This document shows positions 34,695 through 43,586 of a DNA stretch of 64,000 nt, one piece after another. The position numbers were made by a program, and so were the translations under genes. How positions within the stretch are numbered: the first letter of the stretch is position 1; each line of letters starts with the position of its first letter. Under the pieces are notes generated by a model. The model saw nothing but the letters and a program-made list of their open reading frames with translations, was not told the origin of the DNA and searched no databases. The DNA lies in NCBI RefSeq assembly GCF_036246005.1, contig NZ_CP109171.1, positions 5,010,001 through 5,074,000 on the forward strand, read 5' to 3'. The DNA comes from Streptomyces sp. NBC_01723. Lineage in GTDB: Bacteria > Actinomycetota > Actinomycetes > Streptomycetales > Streptomycetaceae.

Positions 34695-36965
34695 TCACGT
34701 CAGGTCGAAGACGCTCCGCAGTTCCTGGAGGTTCGCCTGCGTGGTCTTCCACAGGAATTCCTGCGCGCCGTACACGTCGGCGACCGCCGCCGCGTGGTCG
34801 TCGAGCACCGCGGACGCCCGCTCCGCGAGGCGCGGTCCCAGCTCCCGGTCGTGCACCGACAGCCCCCACTCCGGGCGCCCGATGTCCGACAGGAAGTAGG
34901 CCAGCTTCGGATGGGAGACGAGGCTCAGGATCGGGGTACCGCAGCCGAACGGGATCATCCCGGCGTGCCCGCGCATCCCGATCACCAGCCGCGCACGGGC
35001 GTACAGGTCGCGGATCGTGTCGTTCGACATGGCGTAGAGCCGCTCGACGGGCAGGGCGATGCCGTGCTCCCGGCGCAGGTCGTGCACGAACCGCTCGTCG
35101 GCCGGCATGTGCGCCGCGTACCGGACGTCCGCCCGCTCCCGCAGCGCGCCGAGCGCGTGGGCCGTCTGGGCGAGGAAGTGCCCGTAGTCGTGGCCGAATC
35201 GCAGGCCCGCGCGGTCGTAGGCGCAGTTGACCAGGACGGTGTCGGAGCGCTCGGCCGCCTCGAAGCGGCCCGGGAGCAGCTGCCGGGCCACCGTGGTCGG
35301 GCAGGGCTGGTAGCGCACCCGGTCGCGCAGCGGGGCGGGGAGCAGCTCGCGGACCCGGTCGATGGAGCCGTGGTTGCGCAGCCCGAAGAACGCCGACCGC
35401 TCCACGAGGACGCGCAGGCTCTCGGCGAACCGGCGCCGCCGGTACAGCTGCCCGTCGAAGACGTTGTAGCCGACCGCGAACACCGCGAGCGGCGCGGTGA
35501 CGCGGGCCAGCAGGTCGTCCGGCACGTTCCACTGCCAGTGGCTGTTGCCGTTGGGGGAGGTGTCCGGGAGGAAGAGCCCGCCGCCGCCCACGACCACCCC
35601 GCGGCGCGCGTTCAGCCGCTCCAGGGCCGCCTCGTCGACCAGCCGGTGCACCGGCTGCGGGTACCAGTGGCGGGGGCCCGTGTCGGTGCCGAAGCACAGG
35701 CGTACGGCCTCGGGCAGGACCTTGTCCCCGGCGTTCTCGTCGCCCTCGGCGAACAGCGCCACGTGCGCGAGCTGTTCGGAGGGGTCCGGCTCCGGGCCGC
35801 GGGCATCGCCGGCCGTGCCGTCGGAGTCCGGGCCGTCCGCCCGGGTGCGGACGTACCAGGCGTGGCAGCCCGCGTCGGTCGGGTCGGCGTCCAGGCCCTC
35901 GCGGGCGTAGGCGTGCGCGTCCGCCTCCCGGCCGCGGAGCCAGGCCAGCCGGGCGAGCTGCGCGAAGGCGCGCGGGGCGACGTCGGGAGAGGCGGCCGCC
36001 AGCAGCAGATGGGCCTCGGCCTCGTCGTAGCGGGACAGTGCCATCAGGCAGACGCCCAGGGTCTCGTGGCAGCGCGGCGCGTCCAGCCGGTCCGCCACGA
36101 CGGGCGCCAGGACCTCGACCGCCTCGTCGTACCGGCCCTGCCCGCGGTACACGTCGGCGACCGTGCGGGCCAGGTCCAGCGAGGGGCGGGCCTTCAGCAG
36201 GGGCGGGGCGTAGTGCGCCAGCAGGTCGGGGTGCTTGCGGCCGCGCAGGGCGCGGAAGGCGGCCCGGAACTCCTCGTCGCCCAGCTCGAAACGGCGCCTC
36301 GCCTCGGCCGCCGGGCCGTGCCCGGGGGTGTCGGACGGTCCCGTGAAGCGCAGGACGACGACGTCCTCGGGCACCGGCAGGTCGTCGTGCAGGCGGCGGG
36401 CGGGGAAGTCGTACCGCGCGTCGAGCGGGGTGAGGATGCCGTCGGGCGCCACGCCCTCGCCGGAGCCGGACGCGGCGGCGAGCCGGGTCGCCAAGGCGTC
36501 GTCCACGTCCGCGCGCTGGACGACGAACAGCCCGCCGGGCAGCACCACCGGCCGCTCCCCGTCCTGCTGTCCGGCGTGCCGTCCGGTGGGCGGCGACTGC
36601 GGTACGGCGGCCACCCCGTGGCGCATCCGCAGCAGCTCGCCGAGGTCGCCCAGGACGACCATGCCGGGGTCGAGGGCGACGACGGTGTCGTACCCCTCCA
36701 GCCGGAAGACGTCCCCGCGGCCGGCCTCCGCGCGGCGGGTGACGAGGCGCGGGTGCAGCGGCCGCAGCGCGTCGAACGCGTCGTCGGGCAGACCGGGGTG
36801 GAGGACCACGAAGTCCTCGCACACCCCCGGGTTGGTCAGCGCCAGGCTGCGTATCAGGGTGGGGAGGCGGGACAGGCCGTCCCGGTCGGTGTGGACGGCG
36901 AAGGCGATCCGGCGTCTGCCGGTGACGGTGCTCCGGTCGTCCGCGGAGGCGGGGGAGTGGGTCAT
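34695..36965 (-). CDS. Three-part fusion: GT8-like domain, TPR region, polysaccharide pyruvyltransferase domain
   Basis: 756 residues. Residues 15-250 resemble a GT8 retaining glycosyltransferase (IAFAVHTDRDGLSRLPTLIRSLALTNPG, then VVALDPGMVVLGDLGELLRM, in which DPG stands where GT8 normally has DxD). Residues about 250-370 are TPR-like repeats. Residues about 385-755 are a pyruvyltransferase domain (FAEGDENAGDKVLPEAV, VVVGGGGLFLPD, MRGHAGMIPFGCGTPILSL). A pyruvylated sugar in the polymer is implied. ATG 36965 overlaps the stop of the GT29-like gene by 4 bp. Confidence 0.8.
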   Translation of the reverse strand: MTHSPASADDRSTVTGRRRIAFAVHTDRDGLSRLPTLIRSLALTNPGVCEDFVVLHPGLPDDAFDALRPLHPRLVTRRAEAGRGDVFRLEGYDTVVALDPGMVVLGDLGELLRMRHGVAAVPQSPPTGRHAGQQDGERPVVLPGGLFVVQRADVDDALATRLAAASGSGEGVAPDGILTPLDARYDFPARRLHDDLPVPEDVVVLRFTGPSDTPGHGPAAEARRRFELGDEEFRAAFRALRGRKHPDLLAHYAPPLLKARPSLDLARTVADVYRGQGRYDEAVEVLAPVVADRLDAPRCHETLGVCLMALSRYDEAEAHLLLAAASPDVAPRAFAQLARLAWLRGREADAHAYAREGLDADPTDAGCHAWYVRTRADGPDSDGTAGDARGPEPDPSEQLAHVALFAEGDENAGDKVLPEAVRLCFGTDTGPRHWYPQPVHRLVDEAALERLNARRGVVVGGGGLFLPDTSPNGNSHWQWNVPDDLLARVTAPLAVFAVGYNVFDGQLYRRRRFAESLRVLVERSAFFGLRNHGSIDRVRELLPAPLRDRVRYQPCPTTVARQLLPGRFEAAERSDTVLVNCAYDRAGLRFGHDYGHFLAQTAHALGALRERADVRYAAHMPADERFVHDLRREHGIALPVERLYAMSNDTIRDLYARARLVIGMRGHAGMIPFGCGTPILSLVSHPKLAYFLSDIGRPEWGLSVHDRELGPRLAERASAVLDDHAAAVADVYGAQEFLWKTTQANLQELRSVFDLT

Positions 36966-38227
36966 CGCAGGGCGATCCTCATCTTGCTGTCGTCGACGTG
37001 CGTCGCGCGGTCCATGACCCACTCGGCCTCCCTCGGCCGCAGCCGCCCGGGCAGGGTGAAGCCGATCAGGTCGAGGCGGGGGCTCGCGTCCAGGAAGTCC
37101 AGGAGCCTGAGCACGGTGAAGGCGGTGGTCGTCGCCGGCTCCCAGCCGCCCTCGCCCAGCAGGGCAGGGTCGGCGAGCGGGCGGCGCAGGGAGGCGTCGC
37201 CGACGTGCTCCTGCGCCCCGGGCGCCAGCCGGGTCCGTACGGCGCGGCGCCAGTCGGCGGCCGGATCGCCGAACACCAGCCGGATGCCGGCCGGCCGCGT
37301 CCAGGCGGGCTCCTCCCAGGGGGCACCGCCCCGCAGCGTGACGGCGTGCAGGCCGGTGCGCTCGCCGGTGCCCTCGGCGCGGACGCGGTAGCCGTCGCAG
37401 CGCACCACCAGGTCGTAGCGGTCGATCTCCGCGCCCAGGGTGCTCGCGGCGACGTCCCCGGCGTTGGCGACCAGGCACACCGTCCGCCCCGCGATCAGGC
37501 CCCGCAGACCGGCCACGCCGACCGGGGTGGCGCCGCCGAGCAGCGGTTCGGGTACGGCGCCCTGCTCGACGAGGCGCCGGTGACGGCCGTGCAGCTCCAG
37601 CAGGCGCCGCACCGCCGGGTCGCCCGGGCCGTGCTCGGCCAGCCGCTCCCGTACGAAGGAGGCGAACCGGGGTTCGACGACCGCGGTGGTCGTGGTGGGC
37701 TCGCGGAGCAGGGCGGCGAGACCGGCGCCCGCCTCGGGGAAGAGCGCCACGGCCGCTTCGACGCAGGCCCGGCGGCGGCGCAGGGTGTCCATCCTGCGGG
37801 CGACCTCGGGCGCCGGGGCGCCGCCGCCGAGGAGCGTGACGTAGCGCTCGTAGCACTGGAGCGCCTCGTCCCCGCGGCCGAGCCCGTCCAGCGCCAGGCC
37901 GCGCAGCCGCCAGGCGCCCTTGGAGCGCTGCCGGATCCCGGCCGACGACTCGGCGAGCCCGAGCGCCAGGCCCAGCCCGCGCTCCCCACCCGCCTCCAGC
38001 GCGCGCTCGCCGACCTGGAGCAGGGCGTCGAAGGGGTCGGCCGACGGGCTGTCCAGCGAGGCCGCGAACACGCCGATCGCCCGGTTGAGCCGCACCTGCG
38101 GGACGCCCGCCCCGTCGCCCTCCCCGGCGAGGTGCTCACCGCACAGACGCATGCTCCGCGCGTACAGCACCGGCCTGGCGGCGTCCTTCTGCCGTGCCTT
38201 GAACAATCCCGCCAGGGGTTTCGTCAT
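36962..38227 (-). CDS. TPR + GT29-like sialyltransferase
   Basis: 421 residues. The N-terminal 230 are helical repeats. From about residue 237 the protein reads GLIAGRTVCLVANAGDVAAS, TLGAEIDRYDLVVRCDGY, the pattern of the large sialylmotif of family GT29 (nucleotide-sugar binding), and it ends with WVMDRATHVDDSKMRIALR, where GT29 proteins carry their small motifs. A CMP-nonulosonate transferase role is inferred from this plus the neuA/neuB neighbours. The frame is open upstream, but ATG 38227 is the sensible start. Confidence 0.7.
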   Translation of the reverse strand: MTKPLAGLFKARQKDAARPVLYARSMRLCGEHLAGEGDGAGVPQVRLNRAIGVFAASLDSPSADPFDALLQVGERALEAGGERGLGLALGLAESSAGIRQRSKGAWRLRGLALDGLGRGDEALQCYERYVTLLGGGAPAPEVARRMDTLRRRRACVEAAVALFPEAGAGLAALLREPTTTTAVVEPRFASFVRERLAEHGPGDPAVRRLLELHGRHRRLVEQGAVPEPLLGGATPVGVAGLRGLIAGRTVCLVANAGDVAASTLGAEIDRYDLVVRCDGYRVRAEGTGERTGLHAVTLRGGAPWEEPAWTRPAGIRLVFGDPAADWRRAVRTRLAPGAQEHVGDASLRRPLADPALLGEGGWEPATTTAFTVLRLLDFLDASPRLDLIGFTLPGRLRPREAEWVMDRATHVDDSKMRIALR

Positions 38228-38377
38228 GCGCTCCACCGTTCTCCGACCGGAGCCCGAATGTGCCGCAGCCCAACGCTCCGCGGGTGTCCGGAGGACGGAC
38301 ACCGCGTGAACACTCGCCCTCCCGCGAAGACCCGCCACGCCCTCACTGCGGGGTGCCCGGGGCCCCCACCGCCCGCC

Positions 38378-39712
38378 TCAACGCCCCAAGGTCCGCCGAA
38401 TCGCCCGTGCCCGGCGCACGACCCTCCGGGCCGTCGAGTTGTGTGGCAGGAAGCCCAGGCGGGACGGGATGCCGCCGGGGAGGCCCAGGGACGTGAGGCG
38501 GCGCTTCTTGAAGTAGCGCCGGGTGTGGGGGGTCAGGCTGGTGCGGAGGTAGGCCTCGGCGGCGGGGCGGAGTTCCGGGAGGACCTTCGGCTGCATCGCG
38601 AACCCGACGGTCCGCAGCAGCGCGGTGAGGGCGACGGCGTCCGTGGCGGGCCGGCCCTCGGCGACCGCGGCGGCGTCGGACAGGTCCGGCAGCAGCGCGT
38701 CCACGAGGGTCGCGGGGACGCGGTTGCTGTTCTCGTACGGCGTCAGCCGGTCCAGCAGCGCCTCGGTGCCGAGCCGTGCCACCGGGAGCCCGTACAGCGT
38801 CGACGCGGTGAGCAGCGCCGTGGAGAAGCAGCCGACGACCAGCGCCGGGCGGGTCCGCTGGAACAGCACCTCCGCGAGGACCGGCGTCTCCACCACGTGC
38901 AGCTCGACGCCGAGCTTCCCGGCCTCCCGCTCCAGCGTCCTCGTGAACCGCGCCGGCGCGGTCGGGTGGGACTTGAACACCACGCGGGTGTGCCCGAGCG
39001 CCGCCGCGCCGGTCAGCATCCGTACGTGCAGGTCTTCCTCCTCCTCGGCGGAGAGCACCCCCAGCGCCGAGAGGTACTGGCCGAGCAGCACCGCGGGCCG
39101 CTCCACGTCCGGCAGACCCGCGCCGGTCTCCGCCAGCTCGGCCAGCACCTTCGTGAACGCCGGGGTCGGCACGATCTCGGGCTCGACGCCGAACTCCGTC
39201 AGCAGCAGCGGCGCGAGCCCCGGCACCAGGTCCAGGTGGAGCAGCCGTTCGACGCGCGTGCCGACCAGGGGGGCCAGCTTGGTGCGGGTGGGCCCGTAGG
39301 TCATCAGCCCGTCCGCGTAGACGGTCAGCGGCGCGTCGGTGAAGATCTGCGCCACGCCGAGCGCGGGGTGCACCTGGATCGACTCCACGGCCAGCGCGAC
39401 GTCGTCGTCGCCGATGCCCCAGGCCAGCCGCAGATGCCGCTCCCACATCGGTACGTCGTCCAGCCGCGGCGACCAGCCGCCGGGGTGGAAGGGGAAGATC
39501 GCCTCGTTCCACGACACCACGTCGTCGAACCGGTCGCGCAGCCGCTCGAATCCCGGCATCCGGTCGACGGACGGGGCCGTCTCGGGCGTCGCCGCGTTGT
39601 TGGAGACCAGCAGGATCCGCCGGTCGGCCGGGGCGAAGCAGCCGGTGTCCAGGGCCGCCGCGAGCGTCGCCGTGCCGTACAGCGTCGACGCCAGGAAGAT
39701 CTGCGTGGTCAT
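38378..39712 (-). CDS. Polysialyltransferase-like glycosyltransferase, copy 2
   Basis: 444 residues, a full-length paralogue of the 32217 protein. The HP motif is VVFKSHPTAP, the Ser-Thr motif VVGCFSTALL, and the N terminus QIFLASTLYGTATLAAALDTG. ATG 39712 overlaps the GT2 stop by 4 bp, so the pair is translationally coupled. It would extend the nonulosonic-acid polymer from CMP-activated sugar. A 150-bp gap separates it from the GT29-like gene downstream. Confidence 0.82.
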   Translation of the reverse strand: MTTQIFLASTLYGTATLAAALDTGCFAPADRRILLVSNNAATPETAPSVDRMPGFERLRDRFDDVVSWNEAIFPFHPGGWSPRLDDVPMWERHLRLAWGIGDDDVALAVESIQVHPALGVAQIFTDAPLTVYADGLMTYGPTRTKLAPLVGTRVERLLHLDLVPGLAPLLLTEFGVEPEIVPTPAFTKVLAELAETGAGLPDVERPAVLLGQYLSALGVLSAEEEEDLHVRMLTGAAALGHTRVVFKSHPTAPARFTRTLEREAGKLGVELHVVETPVLAEVLFQRTRPALVVGCFSTALLTASTLYGLPVARLGTEALLDRLTPYENSNRVPATLVDALLPDLSDAAAVAEGRPATDAVALTALLRTVGFAMQPKVLPELRPAAEAYLRTSLTPHTRRYFKKRRLTSLGLPGGIPSRLGFLPHNSTARRVVRRARAIRRTLGR

Positions 39713-40683
39713 GCCGCCGCCCCCGTCCCCGCACGCCGGCGCAGCCGGCGCAGTCGCGTGGCGCGCTCGGCGTCCATCGACCCGAGCGCGACGTCGAGCG
39801 CGTCCTGCGGCATCCGCCGCAGCGCCGCCGCGCTCATCTCCTTGAGTTTCCGCGCCACGGCAGGCTCGAACCTTTCGATGGAACCGAGATGGTGGGAAAT
39901 GATCGCGCAGTACGTCCGCACGGCCTTGGGCAGCAGCAGCTCCGCCTCCGCGTCACCCGCCGCCCCCGCGACGACCTCGTCGAACGCGCGGATGAAGTCG
40001 AGCTGGCGGACGTCCCCGATCTGGGTGAGCGAGGACGCCACCCCGCGCCGGTAGAAGGCACCGAGCAGCCCGGTCACCGCGAAGGATTCCGCCTCCCGGT
40101 GCAGCTTCCAGATCCACGGCCGGTCCTCGGCCGTGCGCAGCCCGTCGGTGAAGTGCAGCAGACCGCGCTCGGCCAGCCGCCGGTGGTAGATCCCCGCCCA
40201 CGCGAACGCGTAGTCCACGGAGGTCGAGCGGTGCGCGGGCAGGATCGCGTCGCGCGGACGCAGCGCCACGTTGCGGCGGCCGTGCGGGACGCGGTGCAGC
40301 GTGCGGGCCCGCCCCGTGCACTGCACGTGATCGGTGCGCACGAAGTCGACGTCCAGCTCCTCGATCGCGGCCACCAGCCGGGCGCAGTGGCCGGGCGCCA
40401 GCCAGTCGTCGCCGTCCAGGAAGGCGACGTACTCGCCGCGCGCCCGGTCGATGCCGGTGTTGCGGGCGGTCGCCAGGCCGCCGTTCTTCTCGTGTATGAG
40501 CAGCACCGCCCCCGGCAGCTCGCGCTCGGCACGGGCGAGGAGGTCCACGGTCCCGTCGGTCGAGCAGTCGTCGACGAGAATGAATTCGAAGTCGTCCCGC
40601 GCGTTTGCGCGCAGACTCCTCAGGGTGTCTGGTGCGTACTGCCGAACGTTGTAGAACGGCACGATGACGGAGAGCTTGGGCAC
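39709..40683 (-). CDS. Family 2 glycosyltransferase, copy 2
   Basis: 324 residues with the same layout as the 33594 gene: KLSVIVPFYNVRQYAPDTLRSLRAN, FILVDDCSTDGT, ARNTGIDRARGEYVAFLDGDDWLAPG and LRTAEDRPWIWKLHR. The two share about half of their residues, including RTDHVQ.TGR and FYRRGVA.SLTQI. It is the first gene of the leftward operon, 198 bp from the divergent DUF6716 gene. Confidence 0.88.
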   Translation of the reverse strand: MPKLSVIVPFYNVRQYAPDTLRSLRANARDDFEFILVDDCSTDGTVDLLARAERELPGAVLLIHEKNGGLATARNTGIDRARGEYVAFLDGDDWLAPGHCARLVAAIEELDVDFVRTDHVQCTGRARTLHRVPHGRRNVALRPRDAILPAHRSTSVDYAFAWAGIYHRRLAERGLLHFTDGLRTAEDRPWIWKLHREAESFAVTGLLGAFYRRGVASSLTQIGDVRQLDFIRAFDEVVAGAAGDAEAELLLPKAVRTYCAIISHHLGSIERFEPAVARKLKEMSAAALRRMPQDALDVALGSMDAERATRLRRLRRRAGTGAAA

Positions 40684-40881
40684 GTGAGCGACGTTATGCG
40701 CCGGCCCGGCATTCGGTTTGACCGCCGCCTTGATGTGAGGTGAACGCGGCGTGGCGAAGCAGTGAAGCGAACATTTTTACGGATGCCGGGCGAGCTGATT
40801 CCCCTGTCGGCGATGTGCTGTTCACCATTTGTTGGATTCCGGTTGGGCGGTTCCTAGCAATGGCTTCCTAGCGTCTAAGAC
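40684..40881. promoter_or_regulatory. Divergent promoter region of the two glycopolymer operons
   Basis: 198 bp, unusually AT-rich for the window between 40740 and 40840. It has a direct repeat TTCCTAGC (40851-40858 and 40865-40872) and an 11-bp inverted repeat CGTCT-A-AGACG touching the GTG at 40882. No ribosome site precedes that GTG, so the rightward gene may be leaderless. Confidence 0.45.
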
Positions 40882-42222
40882 GTGCCAGCAAGTGCAACGA
40901 AGGCCCTGAGAGTCGCCGTACTGGCGGACTCCGACACCCGGTGGAAATGGGGCGCGCTCACCGCGACCCGGATCTCCCCCGCGGAACCGGAGGACATCCG
41001 CCTCGACGGCTACCTCCTGCGCGGCCGAGCCACCCCCACCGCCCGCCAGTTGCGGGAGGTCGGCGTCACCGCGGACTCGCTCCGCGAGGTGACCGCCGTC
41101 GAGTTCCTGCGCGCCATGGAGGCGGCGAAGGGCGAGGAGTCCTACGACGTCCTCGTCCTCGCCCTGGTCGGCGGCGGCGTCCAGGCGATGCTGCACGGAC
41201 TCGGCCGCGCCTGGCGGGACCGCGCCGACCGGCCCGTGGTCGTCACCGGCTACGTCGGCGTCGTCTACGAGAAGCTCGCCGACGGCCTGCTGCTGCGGCA
41301 CGGCGCCGACCTCGTCCTCGCCAACTCCCGCCAGGACGCGGAGCGTTTCCGGTCCGTGTACGAGGGAGTCGGCGCCGACGCCGCCGCCGTGACCGAGGTG
41401 GCCCTGCCCTTCCTCGGCGGCGCGGGGTACACGGGCGAGCCCGACGGCACCGACCGCCCCTACACGGTCGTCTTCGCCGCCCAGCCCTCCGTGCCGGACA
41501 GCCGCAAGGACCGTACGTACCTCCTCGAACGGCTGATCCGGCACGCCCGCCGGCACCCCGAGCGCGAGGTGCTGCTCAAGCTGCGCTCCAAGCCCGGCGA
41601 GCACACCACGCACATCGAGGAGCTGCCGTACCAGAAGCTGGTGCAGCGGGCCGATCCGCCGCCCAACTTCCGCCTGGTCTACGGGCACATGGGCGAGGTC
41701 CTGGACCGCACCGACCTGCTGGTCACCATCAGCTCCACCGCGGCCCTCGAATCCCTGCACCGCCGCATCCCCACCGTCGTCCTCACCGACCTCGGTGTGC
41801 GCGAGGCGCTCGGCAACCACCACTTCGTCGGCTCCGGCTGCCTCGCCTCCTGGGACCAGCTCGACGAGGGCCACCGCCCGGCACCCGACGCCGAGTGGGT
41901 CGCGCGGCAGGGCGTCGCGGCGGACGGGGAGTACGCGACCGCCTTCGACGAGGCCCGCGACCGCATCGCCGCCCTGCTCGGCCGGTCCGGCGGACTGCCG
42001 CCGCTCACCCCGTACTACACACCCGTCACCGCCCCCGGCTACCTGCCCGGCATCCTCGCCCGCCACCACCTCGCCCCCGACGGCACCCCGCTGCCCGGCG
42101 CCCCGGCCGCCGACCGCGAGCCCGGCCCCGTCCGCCAGGTCGTGCGCAGGGCGGCACGCGGCGCCTACCGCCACGGCGTCCAGCGGGTCGCCCCGGTGAT
42201 CCGACGCATGGGGGAGCTGTGA
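40882..42222 (+). CDS. DUF6716 putative glycosyltransferase
   Basis: 446 residues. It begins LRVAVLADSDTRWKWGALTA and has a two-Rossmann GT-B look: DVLVLALVGGGVQAMLHGLGRAW in the first half, TVVFAAQPSVPDSRKDRTYLL, then VLLKLRSKPGEHTTH and LVTISSTAALESLHRRIPTVV in the second, the latter resembling the nucleotide-sugar site of wall-polymer transferases. It is the first gene of the rightward operon with neuA and neuB, so it likely acts in making the nonulosonic-acid polymer. GTG start without a visible ribosome site. Confidence 0.75.
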   Translation: MPASATKALRVAVLADSDTRWKWGALTATRISPAEPEDIRLDGYLLRGRATPTARQLREVGVTADSLREVTAVEFLRAMEAAKGEESYDVLVLALVGGGVQAMLHGLGRAWRDRADRPVVVTGYVGVVYEKLADGLLLRHGADLVLANSRQDAERFRSVYEGVGADAAAVTEVALPFLGGAGYTGEPDGTDRPYTVVFAAQPSVPDSRKDRTYLLERLIRHARRHPEREVLLKLRSKPGEHTTHIEELPYQKLVQRADPPPNFRLVYGHMGEVLDRTDLLVTISSTAALESLHRRIPTVVLTDLGVREALGNHHFVGSGCLASWDQLDEGHRPAPDAEWVARQGVAADGEYATAFDEARDRIAALLGRSGGLPPLTPYYTPVTAPGYLPGILARHHLAPDGTPLPGAPAADREPGPVRQVVRRAARGAYRHGVQRVAPVIRRMGEL

Positions 42223-42287
42223 CCGCCCCCCGGACCTCCACCTCCGCCCAGATCCCCGCCCACATCCCTGCGCAAGGAGCAGACCCC

Positions 42288-43574
42288 ATGTCCAACCCGC
42301 AAGCGGGCCAGGGCGCTTCGGTGCGCCGGGTGCTCGCGGTGATTCCGGCACGCGGTGGCTCCAAGGGAGTGCCCGCGAAGAACCTCGCCCCCGTCGGCGG
42401 CGTCCCGCTCGTGGCCCGCGCGGTGCGCGAATGCCGGGCCGCCCGTCTGGTGACGGACGTCGTCGTCTCCACCGACGACCAGACCATCGCCGCGGCGGCC
42501 CGGGAGGCCGGCGCCGAGGTCGTCCTGCGGCCCGCCGCCATCGCGGGGGACACGGCCACCTCCGAGGCCGCCGTGCTGCACGCCATGGACGCCCACGAGG
42601 CCCTGCACGGCTCCGCCGTCGACGTGGTGCTGCTCGTGCAGTGCACCAGCCCCTTCATCGTCCGTGAGGACATCGACGGGGTGGCCGGCGCGGTGGCCGA
42701 GGCCGGCGCCGACACCGCGGTGACCGTGGCGCCGTTCCACGGGTTCGTGTGGCGCGACGGCGGGAACGAGAGCGAAGGTGCCGACGGCACCGAGGGCGGC
42801 TACGGCGTCAACCACGACAAGTCGTACCGCCCCCGCCGCCAGGACCGCCCCCAGGACCTGCTGGAGACCGGCGCCGCCTACGCCATGGCCGCCCCCGGCT
42901 TCCGCAAGCACGGGCACCGCTTCTTCGGCCGCACCGAACTGGTCCGCACCGACCCGGCCCGCGTCCTGGAGATCGACGACCCGCACGACCTCGCCCGCGC
43001 CCGGGCCCTGGCGCCGCACTTCGACGCCACCCGGCCCGGCGCCCTCCCGACCGCGCGGGACATCGACGCGGTCGTCCTCGACTTCGACGGCACCCAGACC
43101 GACGACCGGGTGCTGATCGACTCCGACGGACGGGAGTTCGTCTCCGTGCACCGCGGCGACGGACTCGGCATCGCGGCCCTGCGCCGCAGCGGCCTGACGA
43201 TGCTGATCCTGTCCACGGAGGTGAACCCGGTCGTCGCCGCCCGCGCGCGCAAGCTCAAGCTCCCCGTGCTGCACGGCATCGACCGCAAGGACCTCGCGCT
43301 CAAGCAGTGGTGCGAGGAACAGGGCATCGCGCCCGAACGCGTGCTCTACGTCGGCAACGACGTCAACGACCTCCCGTGCTTCGCCCTCGTCGGCTGGCCC
43401 GTGGCGGTCGCCAGCGCCCACGACGCCGTACGCGGCGCGGCCCGCGCGGTCACCACCGTCCCCGGCGGCGACGGCGCCGTCCGGGAGATCGCGAGCTGGC
43501 TCCTCGGCCCCTCGCTCGACTCCCACGACACCCCCGACTCCTTCGAATCCCCCACGATCACCCAGTCCAGGTAA
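42288..43574 (+). CDS. neuA: Bifunctional acylneuraminate cytidylyltransferase / HAD phosphatase
   Basis: 428 residues. Residues 12-235 are a CMP-sialic acid synthetase (RVLAVIPARGGSKGVPAKNL, VSTDDQTIA, LVQCTSPF). Residues 248-415 are a KdsC-like HAD phosphatase (VVLDFDGTQTDD as motif I, LSTEVNPVV, VGNDVNDLPC as the metal motif). The second domain would dephosphorylate the 9-phosphate made by a NeuB-type synthase before CMP activation. ATG 42288 has AAGGAG 8 bp upstream; a GTG at 42219, overlapping the previous stop with GGGGAG before it, is a credible alternative adding 23 residues. Confidence 0.88.
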   Translation: MSNPQAGQGASVRRVLAVIPARGGSKGVPAKNLAPVGGVPLVARAVRECRAARLVTDVVVSTDDQTIAAAAREAGAEVVLRPAAIAGDTATSEAAVLHAMDAHEALHGSAVDVVLLVQCTSPFIVREDIDGVAGAVAEAGADTAVTVAPFHGFVWRDGGNESEGADGTEGGYGVNHDKSYRPRRQDRPQDLLETGAAYAMAAPGFRKHGHRFFGRTELVRTDPARVLEIDDPHDLARARALAPHFDATRPGALPTARDIDAVVLDFDGTQTDDRVLIDSDGREFVSVHRGDGLGIAALRRSGLTMLILSTEVNPVVAARARKLKLPVLHGIDRKDLALKQWCEEQGIAPERVLYVGNDVNDLPCFALVGWPVAVASAHDAVRGAARAVTTVPGGDGAVREIASWLLGPSLDSHDTPDSFESPTITQSR

Positions 43575-43586
43575 GGAACCACTGCC

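Noticed and set aside
34695..37856. 1053-residue frame upstream-extended from the pyruvyltransferase fusion.
   Set aside because: The extra 297 residues are antisense-type Arg/Pro/Gly-rich noise across the GT29-like gene; ATG 36965 with an ATGA overlap is the real start.
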